From DAOPZC01 sp035353175 (GTDB taxonomy: Bacteria > Verrucomicrobiota > Kiritimatiellia > RFP12 > UBA1067): 30,634 bases of DNA. The notes under the pieces are model-generated. The model did not search any database, was not told where the DNA came from, and saw nothing but the letters and a program-made list of their open reading frames with translations. The stretch lies in the NCBI GenBank assembly GCA_035353175.1, contig DAOPZC010000058.1, positions 1 through 30,634 of the forward strand. The letters are read 5' to 3'. A program made the translations under genes and the position numbers. How positions within the stretch are numbered: the first letter of the stretch is position 1; each line of letters begins with the position of its first letter. Below are positions 1 to 6,930 of this stretch, one piece after another.

Positions 1-647
1 CCGAACAGCTCGCTTTCCAGAAGCGTCGCGGAAAGCGCCGCGCAGTGGACCGCCACAAACGGCCCCTTGGCCCGCGTGCTCAAGCGGTGGATGGCCTGCG
101 CCACCAATTCCTTGCCCGTCCCGCTCGGGCCCTGAATCAGCACCGACGCCTGGGTCGGCGCGGTCTGCTGGATGATCTCGAACACCCGCTGCATGGCGTC
201 CGACTCGCCGATTATGTTCTCCATGCCGAACTTCTCGTTGAGCTGACTTTCCAGCGTCTCGACCTTTTTTTCAAGATCGCGCGACTTCAGCGCGCGGGCC
301 ACAAGCATGTCGAGATGATCGAGGTTGATCGGCTTGGTCAGGAAATCGTATGCGCCCTGCTTCATCGCCTCCACCGCGATCTCCACCGAACCGTAAGCGG
401 TCAGCAGGATGCACACCGTCTGGGGATGCTGCGCGTTCACGCGGCGCAACAGACCCAACCCGTCCGTTCCGGGCATCCGCAAATCCGAAAGCATCACGTC
501 GACGGCCGGCTCGCTGCCGAGGATATTCAGCGCGGCGTCGGCGCTTTCCGCCGTTTTCACCGCATAATGCCGCTGCAGCGCGCGCTGCAACCCGTCGCGC
601 GTGTTCTTGTCGTCGTCCACGACCAAAATGACAGGTTTGTCTGACAT
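1..647 (-). CDS. NtrC-family sigma-54-dependent response regulator (3' part missing)
   Basis: The gene starts with ATG at 647 and runs off the left edge after about 215 codons. Residues 1-120 are a receiver domain: an acidic cluster VVDDD near the N-terminus, the phospho-acceptor D55 in MLSDLRMPG, the switch threonine in LLTAYGS and the conserved lysine in FLTKP. A linker leads into a sigma-54 AAA+ domain from about residue 144 (IGESDAMQRVFEII), with the Walker A loop GPSGTGKE at about 173-180; the usual form is GESGTGKE. The reading stops at ESELFG, before the GAFTGA loop and the DNA-binding helix-turn-helix, so those cannot be checked. By family, the phosphorylated form oligomerises and drives sigma-54 promoters. 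It starts one base after the stop codon of the upstream histidine kinase, so the two are co-transcribed and very likely a cognate pair. The target genes are unknown. Confidence 0.93.
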   Translation of the reverse strand, partial: MSDKPVILVVDDDKNTRDGLQRALQRHYAVKTAESADAALNILGSEPAVDVMLSDLRMPGTDGLGLLRRVNAQHPQTVCILLTAYGSVEIAVEAMKQGAYDFLTKPINLDHLDMLVARALKSRDLEKKVETLESQLNEKFGMENIIGESDAMQRVFEIIQQTAPTQASVLIQGPSGTGKELVAQAIHRLSTRAKGPFVAVHCAALSATLLESELF

Positions 648-648
648 A

Positions 649-1818
649 TCACGACCCCGTATTGAGAAGCCTGACCCGCCGCTCGGAACGCGGCAGGCGA
701 ATCTTGAAACAGGTTCCCGTCCCCGGCTTGCTCGCCAGCTCAATCTCGCCGCCGTGCTCCTCGATGATGCGCTGCACAATCATCAGCCCCAACCCACTGC
801 CCTTGGGCTTCGTGGTGTGATAGGGGTCAAAGACGCGTCCGATCTCGTCCGGCGCGATTCCCTTGCCCGTATCGACGAACGAGATGTCCACATACACGTC
901 GCCCACGCCGAACACGATCTTCAGCGAACCGCCGTCCGGCATGGCCTCCAGCGCGTTTTTGATGAGATTGAAAAACACCTGCTTGACCTGTGACCGGTCG
1001 AGGTGCACCATGGGAACCGCATCCGTAATGTCCACCGAAACCGCGATGCGCCGGTTCTCGAATTCGGTCTTGAGCAACTTCAGCGTTTCCTGCAGCACCT
1101 CCGTCGGCTGCTCGGGAGCCAGCACCGGCTTGGTGGGCCGGATCGCCCTCAGGAACTGCGTGATGATCGTGTCCAGCCGCTCGACCTCGGTCCTCGCCAC
1201 CTGCACCAATTCCTCGAGCGACTCGCGCGGGCCGGCCGGCAAATCATGCAACTCGCGGGCCAGCAGTTGCAGGTGGATGTTCAGCGCGTTGAGCGGATTG
1301 CCGATCTCGTGCGCCACGCCCGCAGCCAAAAGCTTGACCGCGTTTGAGCGCTCGCATTCCAAGGCAGAAGCTTCCTGTTTGCGGTCACGCGTCACGTCGC
1401 GCAGGATCACCAGCACGCCCTTCTCGACGAGCCCGTCTTCGTCCAGCGGCACGGCATACACGCTGATAAAGCGATGTTCGGGATACGAGACCTCGATCTC
1501 GCGCGTCACCATGCGGGCCCACCCGCTCTCCGCCTCCGGCACCTCCAGCAGATGCTCCCAGTCCCATTCGCGCAGGAACCTCAGGATCGACCGGCCCTTG
1601 GACCGCGCGAAGTCAAAGCCGGCCAATTTCTCCGCCGCACGGTTGGCATAGAGCAGGCGTCCCTCGTTGTCGATGACGACCACGCCTTCTTGAATCGTCT
1701 GAAAGATCGTCTCAAGAAAACCCCGTTCCTGCGCCAATCGCAACATCTGCGCCTGGAGACTTTCGGGATTCAGCTTGTCGATCCGCGCGACCAATCTGTC
1801 AAAAAAGCCGGATGCCAT
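649..1818 (-). CDS. PAS-domain sensor histidine kinase, NtrB/AtoS-like, soluble
   Basis: A 389-residue kinase if it starts at ATG 1818, where AGGTG lies 8 bases upstream. A GTG at 1827 would add three residues but leaves no room for a ribosome site. No membrane segment is visible, so the protein is probably cytoplasmic. The order is a short N-terminal helix, a PAS domain at about 35-145 (ETIFQTIQEGVVVIDNEGRL), and a HisKA domain with phospho-accepting H170 in GVAHEIGNPLN. The HATPase_c domain follows, with the N box (NLIKNALEAMPDGG), G1 box (DTGKGI), F box (VFDPYHTTK) and G2 box (GSGLGL). It should phosphorylate the response regulator encoded one base downstream. The signal read by the PAS domain cannot be told from sequence. 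The promoter at 1856-1884 and two inverted repeats in the leader suggest regulated expression. Confidence 0.94.
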   Translation of the reverse strand: MASGFFDRLVARIDKLNPESLQAQMLRLAQERGFLETIFQTIQEGVVVIDNEGRLLYANRAAEKLAGFDFARSKGRSILRFLREWDWEHLLEVPEAESGWARMVTREIEVSYPEHRFISVYAVPLDEDGLVEKGVLVILRDVTRDRKQEASALECERSNAVKLLAAGVAHEIGNPLNALNIHLQLLARELHDLPAGPRESLEELVQVARTEVERLDTIITQFLRAIRPTKPVLAPEQPTEVLQETLKLLKTEFENRRIAVSVDITDAVPMVHLDRSQVKQVFFNLIKNALEAMPDGGSLKIVFGVGDVYVDISFVDTGKGIAPDEIGRVFDPYHTTKPKGSGLGLMIVQRIIEEHGGEIELASKPGTGTCFKIRLPRSERRVRLLNTGS

Positions 1819-1853
1819 AGGTGTCACACCTGTTCACAGTGCCAAATTGACAC
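1819..1853. repeat. Two small inverted repeats between the kinase promoter and start codon
   Basis: Positions 1819-1831 are a perfect 6-bp inverted repeat around one base (AGGTGTCACACCT). It ends one base upstream of the kinase ATG and contains the ribosome site. Positions 1839-1853 are a second inverted repeat (GTGCCAAATTGACAC, one mismatch), placed about where transcription should start from the promoter at 1856-1884. Their position fits operators or a translational hairpin, but the function is inferred only from location. Confidence 0.45.
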
Positions 1854-1855
1854 AC

Positions 1856-1884
1856 ATCATAGAAGGTCTACGCCTTCGCGGCAA
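1856..1884 (-). promoter_or_regulatory. Sigma-70-type promoter of the kinase/regulator operon
   Basis: On the minus strand TTGCCG (1884-1879) and TATGAT (1861-1856) are separated by exactly 17 bases. This predicts a start near 1849 and a leader of about 30 nt. It lies back-to-back with the plus-strand promoter at 1907-1935. Confidence 0.6.
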
Positions 1885-1906
1885 GCCTAAAAAAGCCACT
1901 TCCCCG

Positions 1907-1935
1907 TTGCACGATCAACTTAGAACCGTTATCTT
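1907..1935 (+). promoter_or_regulatory. Sigma-70-type promoter of the SHD1-domain gene
   Basis: TTGCAC (1907-1912), a 17-base spacer and TATCTT (1930-1935) predict a start near 1942. That lies directly before the ribosome site AAGGAG (1945-1950), giving a very short leader. Confidence 0.55.
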
Positions 1936-1956
1936 ACTGACCACAAGGAGATCGAA

Positions 1957-2709
1957 ATGAGCTCTCGTCACGCGCCGACCGCACGCCGTCTTTTCCTTGC
2001 ACTCTTCTTCGCCGTTTCCTCCGCTTTCGCGCAAACGCAAAAGGGACCGGAAGCGGCTCCGCCCGTCCGCATCTGGACGTCGGTGAACGGCAACACCATC
2101 GAGGGGGCTTTCGTGAAAGAGGATGCGGGCAAGATCTTCATCAAACGCCCGGATGGTTCGACGATCGCGACCACACGCGCGAAGCTCTCACCCAATGACC
2201 TCGCCTGGATCGACACGCGGAACAATCATGCCGAGGCGGCCCGGACCCAATCGTTCACCAAGGCCACGCAGTTGGAAACGACCAAGATGGAGGGCTACAA
2301 AAAAATCCGCCGCCTGATCCTCCGGACCTACACGCAGCTCACCAACAATGACCGCGACGACAAGATGCTGGCTTTTCTCGAACGCGACGCGTTCTCGATG
2401 TACGGTTGGCAGTTCATCAGCTCCGACTGCTACCTCACCAAAACCGGTAAAAAGGGGAAGATCAAAGAGCTTTTCTTCTCGCCGCAGGCGCCGGTGCCGT
2501 TGCGTGAGGCGGTCCAGATGGTGCGCGACAAATTCACGCTCGTGATGCCCGACCCCGTGATCGCCAAAGAGATCCCCCATGACGGCGAGACGTACTGGGA
2601 GATCCAAAATCCACCCGAGTATGTCGCCCGCGCGCTGCTGATGGTCGACCCGGAAACAAAGAACATCAAGCGCTTCGATTTCCACTTTCCTCCGCCCGAA
2701 AAACAGTAA
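1957..2709 (+). CDS. Secreted SHD1-domain protein
   Basis: A 250-residue protein with a clear signal peptide: basic residues, then LFLALFFAVSSAFA, cleaved about at AFA/QT near residue 26. Residues about 37-87 resemble the SLA1 homology domain 1 (SHD1) seen in many exported planctomycete and verrucomicrobial proteins. The signature is an RIWTSVNG start, a short beta strand pattern with KIFIKRPDGS, and a LSPNDLAWID ending. The remaining 160 residues (a mixed helical and beta region rich in aromatic and charged residues) match no family I recognise. RBS AAGGAG stands 6 bases before ATG 1957, and the gene has its own promoter. By analogy with other bacterial SHD1 proteins it may bind or organise envelope components, but no reaction can be assigned. 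No neighbour on the same strand is close enough to suggest an operon. Confidence 0.8.
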   Translation: MSSRHAPTARRLFLALFFAVSSAFAQTQKGPEAAPPVRIWTSVNGNTIEGAFVKEDAGKIFIKRPDGSTIATTRAKLSPNDLAWIDTRNNHAEAARTQSFTKATQLETTKMEGYKKIRRLILRTYTQLTNNDRDDKMLAFLERDAFSMYGWQFISSDCYLTKTGKKGKIKELFFSPQAPVPLREAVQMVRDKFTLVMPDPVIAKEIPHDGETYWEIQNPPEYVARALLMVDPETKNIKRFDFHFPPPEKQ

Positions 2710-3025
2710 GCCCCGCCAGCGGGAAGAAGGGCCTCAATAATACGCGCTAAACAGGTGAACCGCACCCGAGGCGGGGCTTGCCTGGGGGCGCAGAAGGCCC
2801 CCGTCCGCACCCCAGCCTGTGTCCCATGATCGGCGAAGCGAACCGTCAACGGCCCTTTTCGGGTTATGCGATCGGCCTGTGAATCGGATGCGCCGCGCGC
2901 GCCCGTTGCGACATCCGCCATTCTTGACGAACAGGGACGGCCGGACTATACTAAGAAGTAATCGAAGGGAAGAAACATCAAGCGGGCGTCATCCGGATTG
3001 ACACCGACAGGGAAAGGAGCGCTCC
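2710..3025. other. 316-base intergenic region with inverted repeats and a promoter
   Basis: No gene is seen here. AAGCCCCGCC (2708-2717, overlapping the stop of the SHD1 gene) is exactly complementary to GGCGGGGCTT (2770-2779), with a 52-base loop. A tighter hairpin, GGGGGC (2784-2789) with GCCCCC (2797-2802), follows. Neither has a T-tract, so they are at most weak 3'-end structures. A promoter for the next gene is at 2924-2952. Confidence 0.6.
2924..2952 (+). promoter_or_regulatory. Near-consensus sigma-70 promoter of the eRF1-like gene
   Basis: TTGACG (2924-2929), exactly 17 bases, then TATACT (2947-2952): five of six consensus bases in each box. It is the best promoter match I found in the window. 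It predicts a start near 2959 and a leader of about 67 nt before the ATG at 3026. Confidence 0.7.
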
Positions 3026-3430
3026 ATGAAAAACAAAGTCGGCCTGTGGATAGACCATAGGCGTGCGCTGATAGTCACGGTCACGGATCAAGGCGTGGAA
3101 ACACACCTGACGATCTCGAGAGCCGAGCGGCAGCTTCGACGCTGCGGCTCATCGCCCCTGAAAGGGAGTTTCGACGATTTCGAAGTCCCGCACGAAGGCA
3201 CGCGCAAACGGGCCTTCGTGAATCATCTGAACGCCTTCTACGACGCGGTGATCGCGGGTCTGGCCAACGCGGAAGACGTGTTGATCCTGGGCCCCGGCGA
3301 GGCGAAGAACGAGCTGCGGAAACGCATGGCCCGGGCCCACCTCGACCGCCGGATCGCCGCGGTGCAGACGCTGGACAAGCTCACCGACCGCCAAGTCGCG
3401 GCCCATGTGCAGAAGTATTTCGCGGCCTAG
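3026..3430 (+). CDS. Small protein resembling eRF1/Pelota domain 3
   Basis: A 134-residue soluble protein with no signal peptide. It begins NKVGLWIDHRRALIVTV, then a basic segment, HLNAFYDAVIAGLANAEDV, the motif ILGPGEAKNELRKRM at about residues 94-108, and a C-terminal DKLTDRQVAAHVQKYF. The GPGEAKNEL segment followed by a VQTLDKLTDRQ ending is the pattern of the C-terminal domain of archaeal/eukaryotic release factor eRF1 and Pelota, and of small uncharacterised bacterial relatives. I recognise the family from the pattern, not from a search. The catalytic GGQ domain of true release factors is absent, so it cannot by itself hydrolyse peptidyl-tRNA. A ribosome-related or RNA-binding role is inference. 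The RBS is AAAGGAGC, and the gene is monocistronic behind a very strong promoter, which suggests high or stress-linked expression. Confidence 0.75.
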   Translation: MKNKVGLWIDHRRALIVTVTDQGVETHLTISRAERQLRRCGSSPLKGSFDDFEVPHEGTRKRAFVNHLNAFYDAVIAGLANAEDVLILGPGEAKNELRKRMARAHLDRRIAAVQTLDKLTDRQVAAHVQKYFAA

Positions 3431-3542
3431 GCGTGACGCTTCCGGCCGGACGCAGCCAAGAAGCAAGGGCGCGCCCACGCGCCCCATGAAAGAGATCAGG
3501 CGTTTGAGCGGCCGGACGCGCAGAAGCCGGGCTCGCGGAACC

Positions 3543-3575
3543 TCCCGCCCTGGGCACACGGAGCCCAGGGCGGGA
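3543..3575. repeat. Perfect 13-bp inverted repeat hairpin
   Basis: TCCCGCCCTGGGC (3543-3555) and GCCCAGGGCGGGA (3563-3575) are exact complements with a 7-base loop. It sits just beyond the T-tract of the mannosidase terminator and has no T-tract of its own in either direction. It may be a second 3'-end structure shared by the convergent genes on each side. Confidence 0.7.
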
Positions 3576-3617
3576 AGAAAAAACGTCCGCTCCCCATCAT
3601 CAGGAGAGCGGACGTTT
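3576..3617 (-). terminator. Rho-independent terminator of the GH92 gene
   Basis: On the minus strand a 12-bp perfect stem, AAACGTCCGCTC (3617-3606) with GAGCGGACGTTT (3592-3581), encloses 13 bases. A T-rich tract follows immediately (TTTCTT, merging with the Ts at the stem base). It begins 19 bases after the GH92 stop codon. Confidence 0.85.
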
Positions 3618-3635
3618 CGTGTTGAGGCGGCAGCC

Positions 3636-5930
3636 TCACTTCCGCGAGAAGGAGTACGGCGCTTCTTCGGGGCGGATGCCCCTCTTGACGTTCGGCAAAG
3701 CCTCCATCGAGAGCTCGATCACGCCGCCGCGCTTCAGCGCGGACGTCGCGAGCGCGTTCTTTTCGTACGGCTTGCCGTCGAGCCGCATTTCGGCGATGTA
3801 GCGGTTGGACGCGCTGTTTCCGGGAGCCCGGATGACCAGCTGCCGGCCGTCCTCGAAGGTCACCGTCGCCTGCTTGAAGAGCGGCGCGCCGATCACGAGC
3901 TCGCCGCTGCCCGGGCAGACCGGATAGAAGCCGAGCGCCGACCAGACGTACCAGGCCGAAGTCTGGCCGTTGTCCTCGTCGCCGCAGTAGCCGTCCGGCG
4001 CGGGCGTGTAGAGACGGTCCATCACCTCGCGCACCCAGTGCTGCGTCTTCCAGGGCTCGCCCGCATAGGCGTAGAGGTAGACCATGTGCTGGATCGGCTG
4101 GTTGCCGTGCGCGTACTGCCCGAAGTTCATGATCTGCATCTCGCGGATCTCGTGGATCACCTGGCGGTAGTAGCTCTCGTCGAAGACCGGCGGCAGCGTG
4201 AAGACCTCGTCCAGCTTGGCGGTGAAGGCCTGCCGGCCGCCCATCAGGCCGATCAGGCCCTCCACGTCGTGGAAGACCGACCAGGTGTAGTGCAGGCTGC
4301 ACCCTTCGGTGAAGTCGCCGCCCCATTTGAAGGGGTTGAAATCCTTGTCGAAGGAGCCGTCGCGGCTGCGGCCGCTCATCAGCTTCTGCTCGGGGTGGAA
4401 GAGATTGCGGTAGTTCTGGCAGCGCCGCGCGAAGCGGTCGATCTCCTCCTGCGGCCGCTTGAGGTCGACGGCGAGGCGCCACACGCACCAGTCGGCGTAG
4501 GCGTACTCCAGCGAGCGAGCGGCGCTCTCGTTGATGCCGGCGTCGCGCGGCACGTAGCCGAGCTCGAGGTACTCCTTGGCCCCCGCGCGGCCCACCGACT
4601 GGATCGAGGGGTGCGCGTTCTCCGCGCCGTGCACCACCGCCTCGTAGAGCTTCTGGATCTCGTAGCCGCCGCGCGCGCCGCTGAGCCACGCGTCCGCCAC
4701 GACCGACGCGGAGTTGTTGCCGACCATGCAGCCGCGGTGGCCGGGGCTGGCCCACTCCGGCAGCCAGCCGCTCTCGCGATAGCAGGCCTCGAGCCCGGCG
4801 GTCATCTTGGCGTTCACCGAGGGATAGAGGAAGTTCAGCAGCGGGAAGAGCGAGCGGAAGGTGTCCCAGAAGCCGCTGTCGGTGAAATAGTAGCCGGGCT
4901 GCACCTCGCCGGTGTGGGGGCTGTAGTGTATCGGGTTGCCCGCCGCGTCAATCTCGTAGAAGGCGCGCGGGAAGAGCAGCGAGCGGTAGAGGCAGGTGTA
5001 GAAGACCCGGAACTGATCGAGCGTACCACCCTCGACCGCGATGCGCCCCAGCGTCTGGTTCCACGCCGCGCGGCCCTTTTCGCAGAGCGCGTCAAAGGCG
5101 TCGTCGCCCAGCTCCTTCAGGTTGATCTCGGCCTGCTCGGGGCTGATGAACGAGGAGGCCACGCGGACATGCACGCGCGTCCCGCGCGCCGGAGCGGCGA
5201 ACTGCACCAGCGCGCCCACGTGGTTGTCCTGCAGCTCGAGCACGCCCTCCTTCAGCTCCTTGTCCCGCCAGACGGAGGCCGAAGCGAAGGGCTGGTCGAA
5301 CACCAGCACGAAGTAGTTCTTGAAGTTGGCCGGCACGCCGCCGCTGTTGCGCGTGGTCCAGCCGACGATCTTGCGCTGCTCCGGCAGAACCTTGATGAAG
5401 GACCCTTTGTCGAAGGCGTCCACCACGAACCAGGCCTGCTCGGTCTTCGGATAGGTCACGCGGAACATCGCCGCGCGCTCGGTCGGCGTCACCTCCACGG
5501 TCGTGTCGAAGTCCGCCAGATACACGCTGTAGAGGTGCGGCGCGGCCCGCTCGGCCTTGTGCGAGAACCAGCTCGCGCGGTCGTCCTGCGCGAAGGCGCG
5601 CTTGCCCGTGAGGGGCATCACCGCGAACTGCCCGTAGTCGTTGATCCACGGGCTCGGCTGGTGGGTCTGCTTGATGCCGACGAGCTTGTTGGCCGCGTAG
5701 GTGTAGGCCCAGCCGTCGCCCATCTTGCCGGTCTGCGGGGTCCAGACATTCATGCCCCAAGGCCGCGCGATCGCGGGGTAGACGTTGCCGGAGGAGAGCT
5801 TGAAGCTGCTGTCCGTGCCCATCAGAGGCAACACATATGAAACCGGATCGTCCGCCGGCTCCGCACCACACAGTCCAGCGAGCCCGGTCCATCCCGCCAG
5901 CACCAATCGGGAAACGTGTTTGCCCCGCAT
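3636..5930 (-). CDS. GH92-family alpha-mannosidase, secreted
   Basis: A 764-residue protein of normal length for glycoside hydrolase family 92, the calcium-dependent exo-alpha-mannosidases that act on N-glycan or mannan chains. A hydrophobic N-terminus (residues 7-22, ending LCGAEP) is a signal peptide. Family hallmarks are VLPLMGTDSSFKLSSGNVYP near 33-52, RPWGMNVWTPQTG, SGFWDTFRSLFPLLNFLYP, EWASPGHRGCMVGNNSASV and GDEDNGQTSAWYVWSALGFY. In the last motif the acidic residues D651 and D653 occupy the usual catalytic-base region, followed by YPVCPGSGELVIGAPLF. Start ATG 5930 follows GGAGGTG at ideal spacing. The gene is alone on its strand with its own terminator, and no SusC/D-like or sulfatase partner is near. 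The substrate (host glycan or yeast/algal mannan) cannot be decided from sequence. It shows no truncation. Confidence 0.95.
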   Translation of the reverse strand: MRGKHVSRLVLAGWTGLAGLCGAEPADDPVSYVLPLMGTDSSFKLSSGNVYPAIARPWGMNVWTPQTGKMGDGWAYTYAANKLVGIKQTHQPSPWINDYGQFAVMPLTGKRAFAQDDRASWFSHKAERAAPHLYSVYLADFDTTVEVTPTERAAMFRVTYPKTEQAWFVVDAFDKGSFIKVLPEQRKIVGWTTRNSGGVPANFKNYFVLVFDQPFASASVWRDKELKEGVLELQDNHVGALVQFAAPARGTRVHVRVASSFISPEQAEINLKELGDDAFDALCEKGRAAWNQTLGRIAVEGGTLDQFRVFYTCLYRSLLFPRAFYEIDAAGNPIHYSPHTGEVQPGYYFTDSGFWDTFRSLFPLLNFLYPSVNAKMTAGLEACYRESGWLPEWASPGHRGCMVGNNSASVVADAWLSGARGGYEIQKLYEAVVHGAENAHPSIQSVGRAGAKEYLELGYVPRDAGINESAARSLEYAYADWCVWRLAVDLKRPQEEIDRFARRCQNYRNLFHPEQKLMSGRSRDGSFDKDFNPFKWGGDFTEGCSLHYTWSVFHDVEGLIGLMGGRQAFTAKLDEVFTLPPVFDESYYRQVIHEIREMQIMNFGQYAHGNQPIQHMVYLYAYAGEPWKTQHWVREVMDRLYTPAPDGYCGDEDNGQTSAWYVWSALGFYPVCPGSGELVIGAPLFKQATVTFEDGRQLVIRAPGNSASNRYIAEMRLDGKPYEKNALATSALKRGGVIELSMEALPNVKRGIRPEEAPYSFSRK

Positions 5931-5966
5931 CTCGCACCTCCTTTAAGGTTGCCGTATCATAACAGG

Positions 5967-5996
5967 TTCACTCGTCAGGCGCGAGAGTGGTATGAT
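5967..5996 (+). promoter_or_regulatory. Putative sigma-70 promoter of mutM
   Basis: TTCACT (5967-5972), 18 bases, TATGAT (5991-5996). The -10 is strong and the -35 is partial. The predicted start near 6003 leaves about 17 nt before ATG 6020, enough for the AAAGGAAC ribosome site. Confidence 0.5.
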
Positions 5997-6019
5997 ATCC
6001 GACGACAAAGGAACAAACC

Positions 6020-6865
6020 ATGCCCGAACTGCCTGAAGTCGAAACCGTTGTCCGTGACCTCCGCGAGCATGGCCTCGTCGGTGGCGTGATCCGGACCGTC
6101 GAGGTCCGCTGGCCGCGCATGATCGCCGGCCAGACGCCGGACGCGTTCATCTACGCGCTGAACGGCCGCGCCGTGGCCGCCTTGACGCGCCGCGCCAAGT
6201 ATATTGTGATCGCCCTCGACACGGGCGCGCGACTGCTCATCCATCTGCGCATGACCGGCAAACTGCGGTTCGCCGCCGAAGGCGAAAAGCCCGGTCCGCA
6301 CGATCATGTGATCATCACCCTCAAAGACAGCCGGCGGCTTGTGTTCAACGACACTCGGAAATTCGGGCGTTTCCGGTTGATCGGGCCCGGCGCAGACCCG
6401 CTGCCAGGGCTCGGCCCCGAGCCTCTGGAGGATGCGTTCACGCTCGACGTCATGCGAGATCGGCTGCGCGGCAAACATCGGCAAATCAAACCCCTACTGC
6501 TCGACCAGACAACCGTGGCGGGCTTGGGCAACATCTATGTGGACGAAGCGCTGTGGCAAGCCAGAATCCATCCGGAGCGCCGCGCCAACACGCTGACGCG
6601 GGCCGAGGTGAAACGCCTTCACCAAGCGATCCGCGAGGTGTTAGGGCGCGCCGTCGAGAACTGCGGCACAACGCTCGGCGAAAGCAAAGCGAATTTCTAC
6701 AGCGTCGCGGGACGCCGCGGACGCAACGCCGATGCGCTCAAGGTCTTCCGCCGCGACGGACTGCCCTGCCCCCGCTGCGGGACGGTGCTCGTCCGCTCCG
6801 TGGTCGGCCAGCGTGGCACCCACTTCTGTCCAAGTTGCCAAAAAGCTCCAGAGGCGACCGCCTAG
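6020..6865 (+). CDS. mutM: Formamidopyrimidine-DNA glycosylase (Fpg/MutM)
   Basis: A 281-residue base-excision repair enzyme that removes 8-oxoguanine and formamidopyrimidines from DNA and cleaves the abasic site. The N-terminus MPELPEVETV carries the Schiff-base proline P2 (after Met removal) and E3. K60 in RRAKYIVI is the conserved phosphate-binding lysine. DTRKFGRF, the helix-two-turn-helix segment around QIKPLLLDQTTVAGLGNIYVDEALW, and a C-terminal zinc finger follow, with all four cysteines present (C250, C253, C270, C273; the last pair in GQRGTHFCPSCQ). Length and motifs are complete, so it should be active. The family distinguishes Fpg from endonuclease VIII by this N-terminus and zinc finger, and the match here is to Fpg. 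It is divergent from the GH92 gene and has its own promoter. Confidence 0.97.
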   Translation: MPELPEVETVVRDLREHGLVGGVIRTVEVRWPRMIAGQTPDAFIYALNGRAVAALTRRAKYIVIALDTGARLLIHLRMTGKLRFAAEGEKPGPHDHVIITLKDSRRLVFNDTRKFGRFRLIGPGADPLPGLGPEPLEDAFTLDVMRDRLRGKHRQIKPLLLDQTTVAGLGNIYVDEALWQARIHPERRANTLTRAEVKRLHQAIREVLGRAVENCGTTLGESKANFYSVAGRRGRNADALKVFRRDGLPCPRCGTVLVRSVVGQRGTHFCPSCQKAPEATA

Positions 6866-6930
6866 CGGCGCCGCTTGAAAACCTGAGTCCCCGCTGCCTG
6901 AAGCGGCGGCACAACCGACTGCCGGCCTGC

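Noticed and set aside
1819..1862. A sigma-54 promoter upstream of the kinase (a TGGCAC block is present)
   Set aside because: The GC dinucleotide is missing at the required distance from GG, while a good sigma-70 pair with 17-base spacing is present.
3467..3484. A 7-bp hairpin after the eRF1-like gene as its terminator
   Set aside because: The stem is good, but no T-tract follows on the plus strand, so intrinsic termination is not supported.
3405..5840. A plus-strand open frame of about 810 codons opposite the mannosidase gene
   Set aside because: It is the antisense of a clear GH92 gene. Its translation is low-complexity (rich in R, A, V, H, D) with no domain, which is typical for GC-rich DNA.
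5868..5930. The mannosidase as a lipoprotein (a cysteine follows the hydrophobic stretch)
   Set aside because: The residue before the cysteine is leucine (AGLC), not the small residue a lipobox needs. An ordinary signal peptide fits better.
6864..6875. A perfect 12-bp palindrome AGCGGCGCCGCT at the end of mutM as a terminator
   Set aside because: It is short, GC-only in the middle, lacks a loop and a T-tract, and overlaps the stop codon. Such palindromes are expected by chance in GC-rich DNA.
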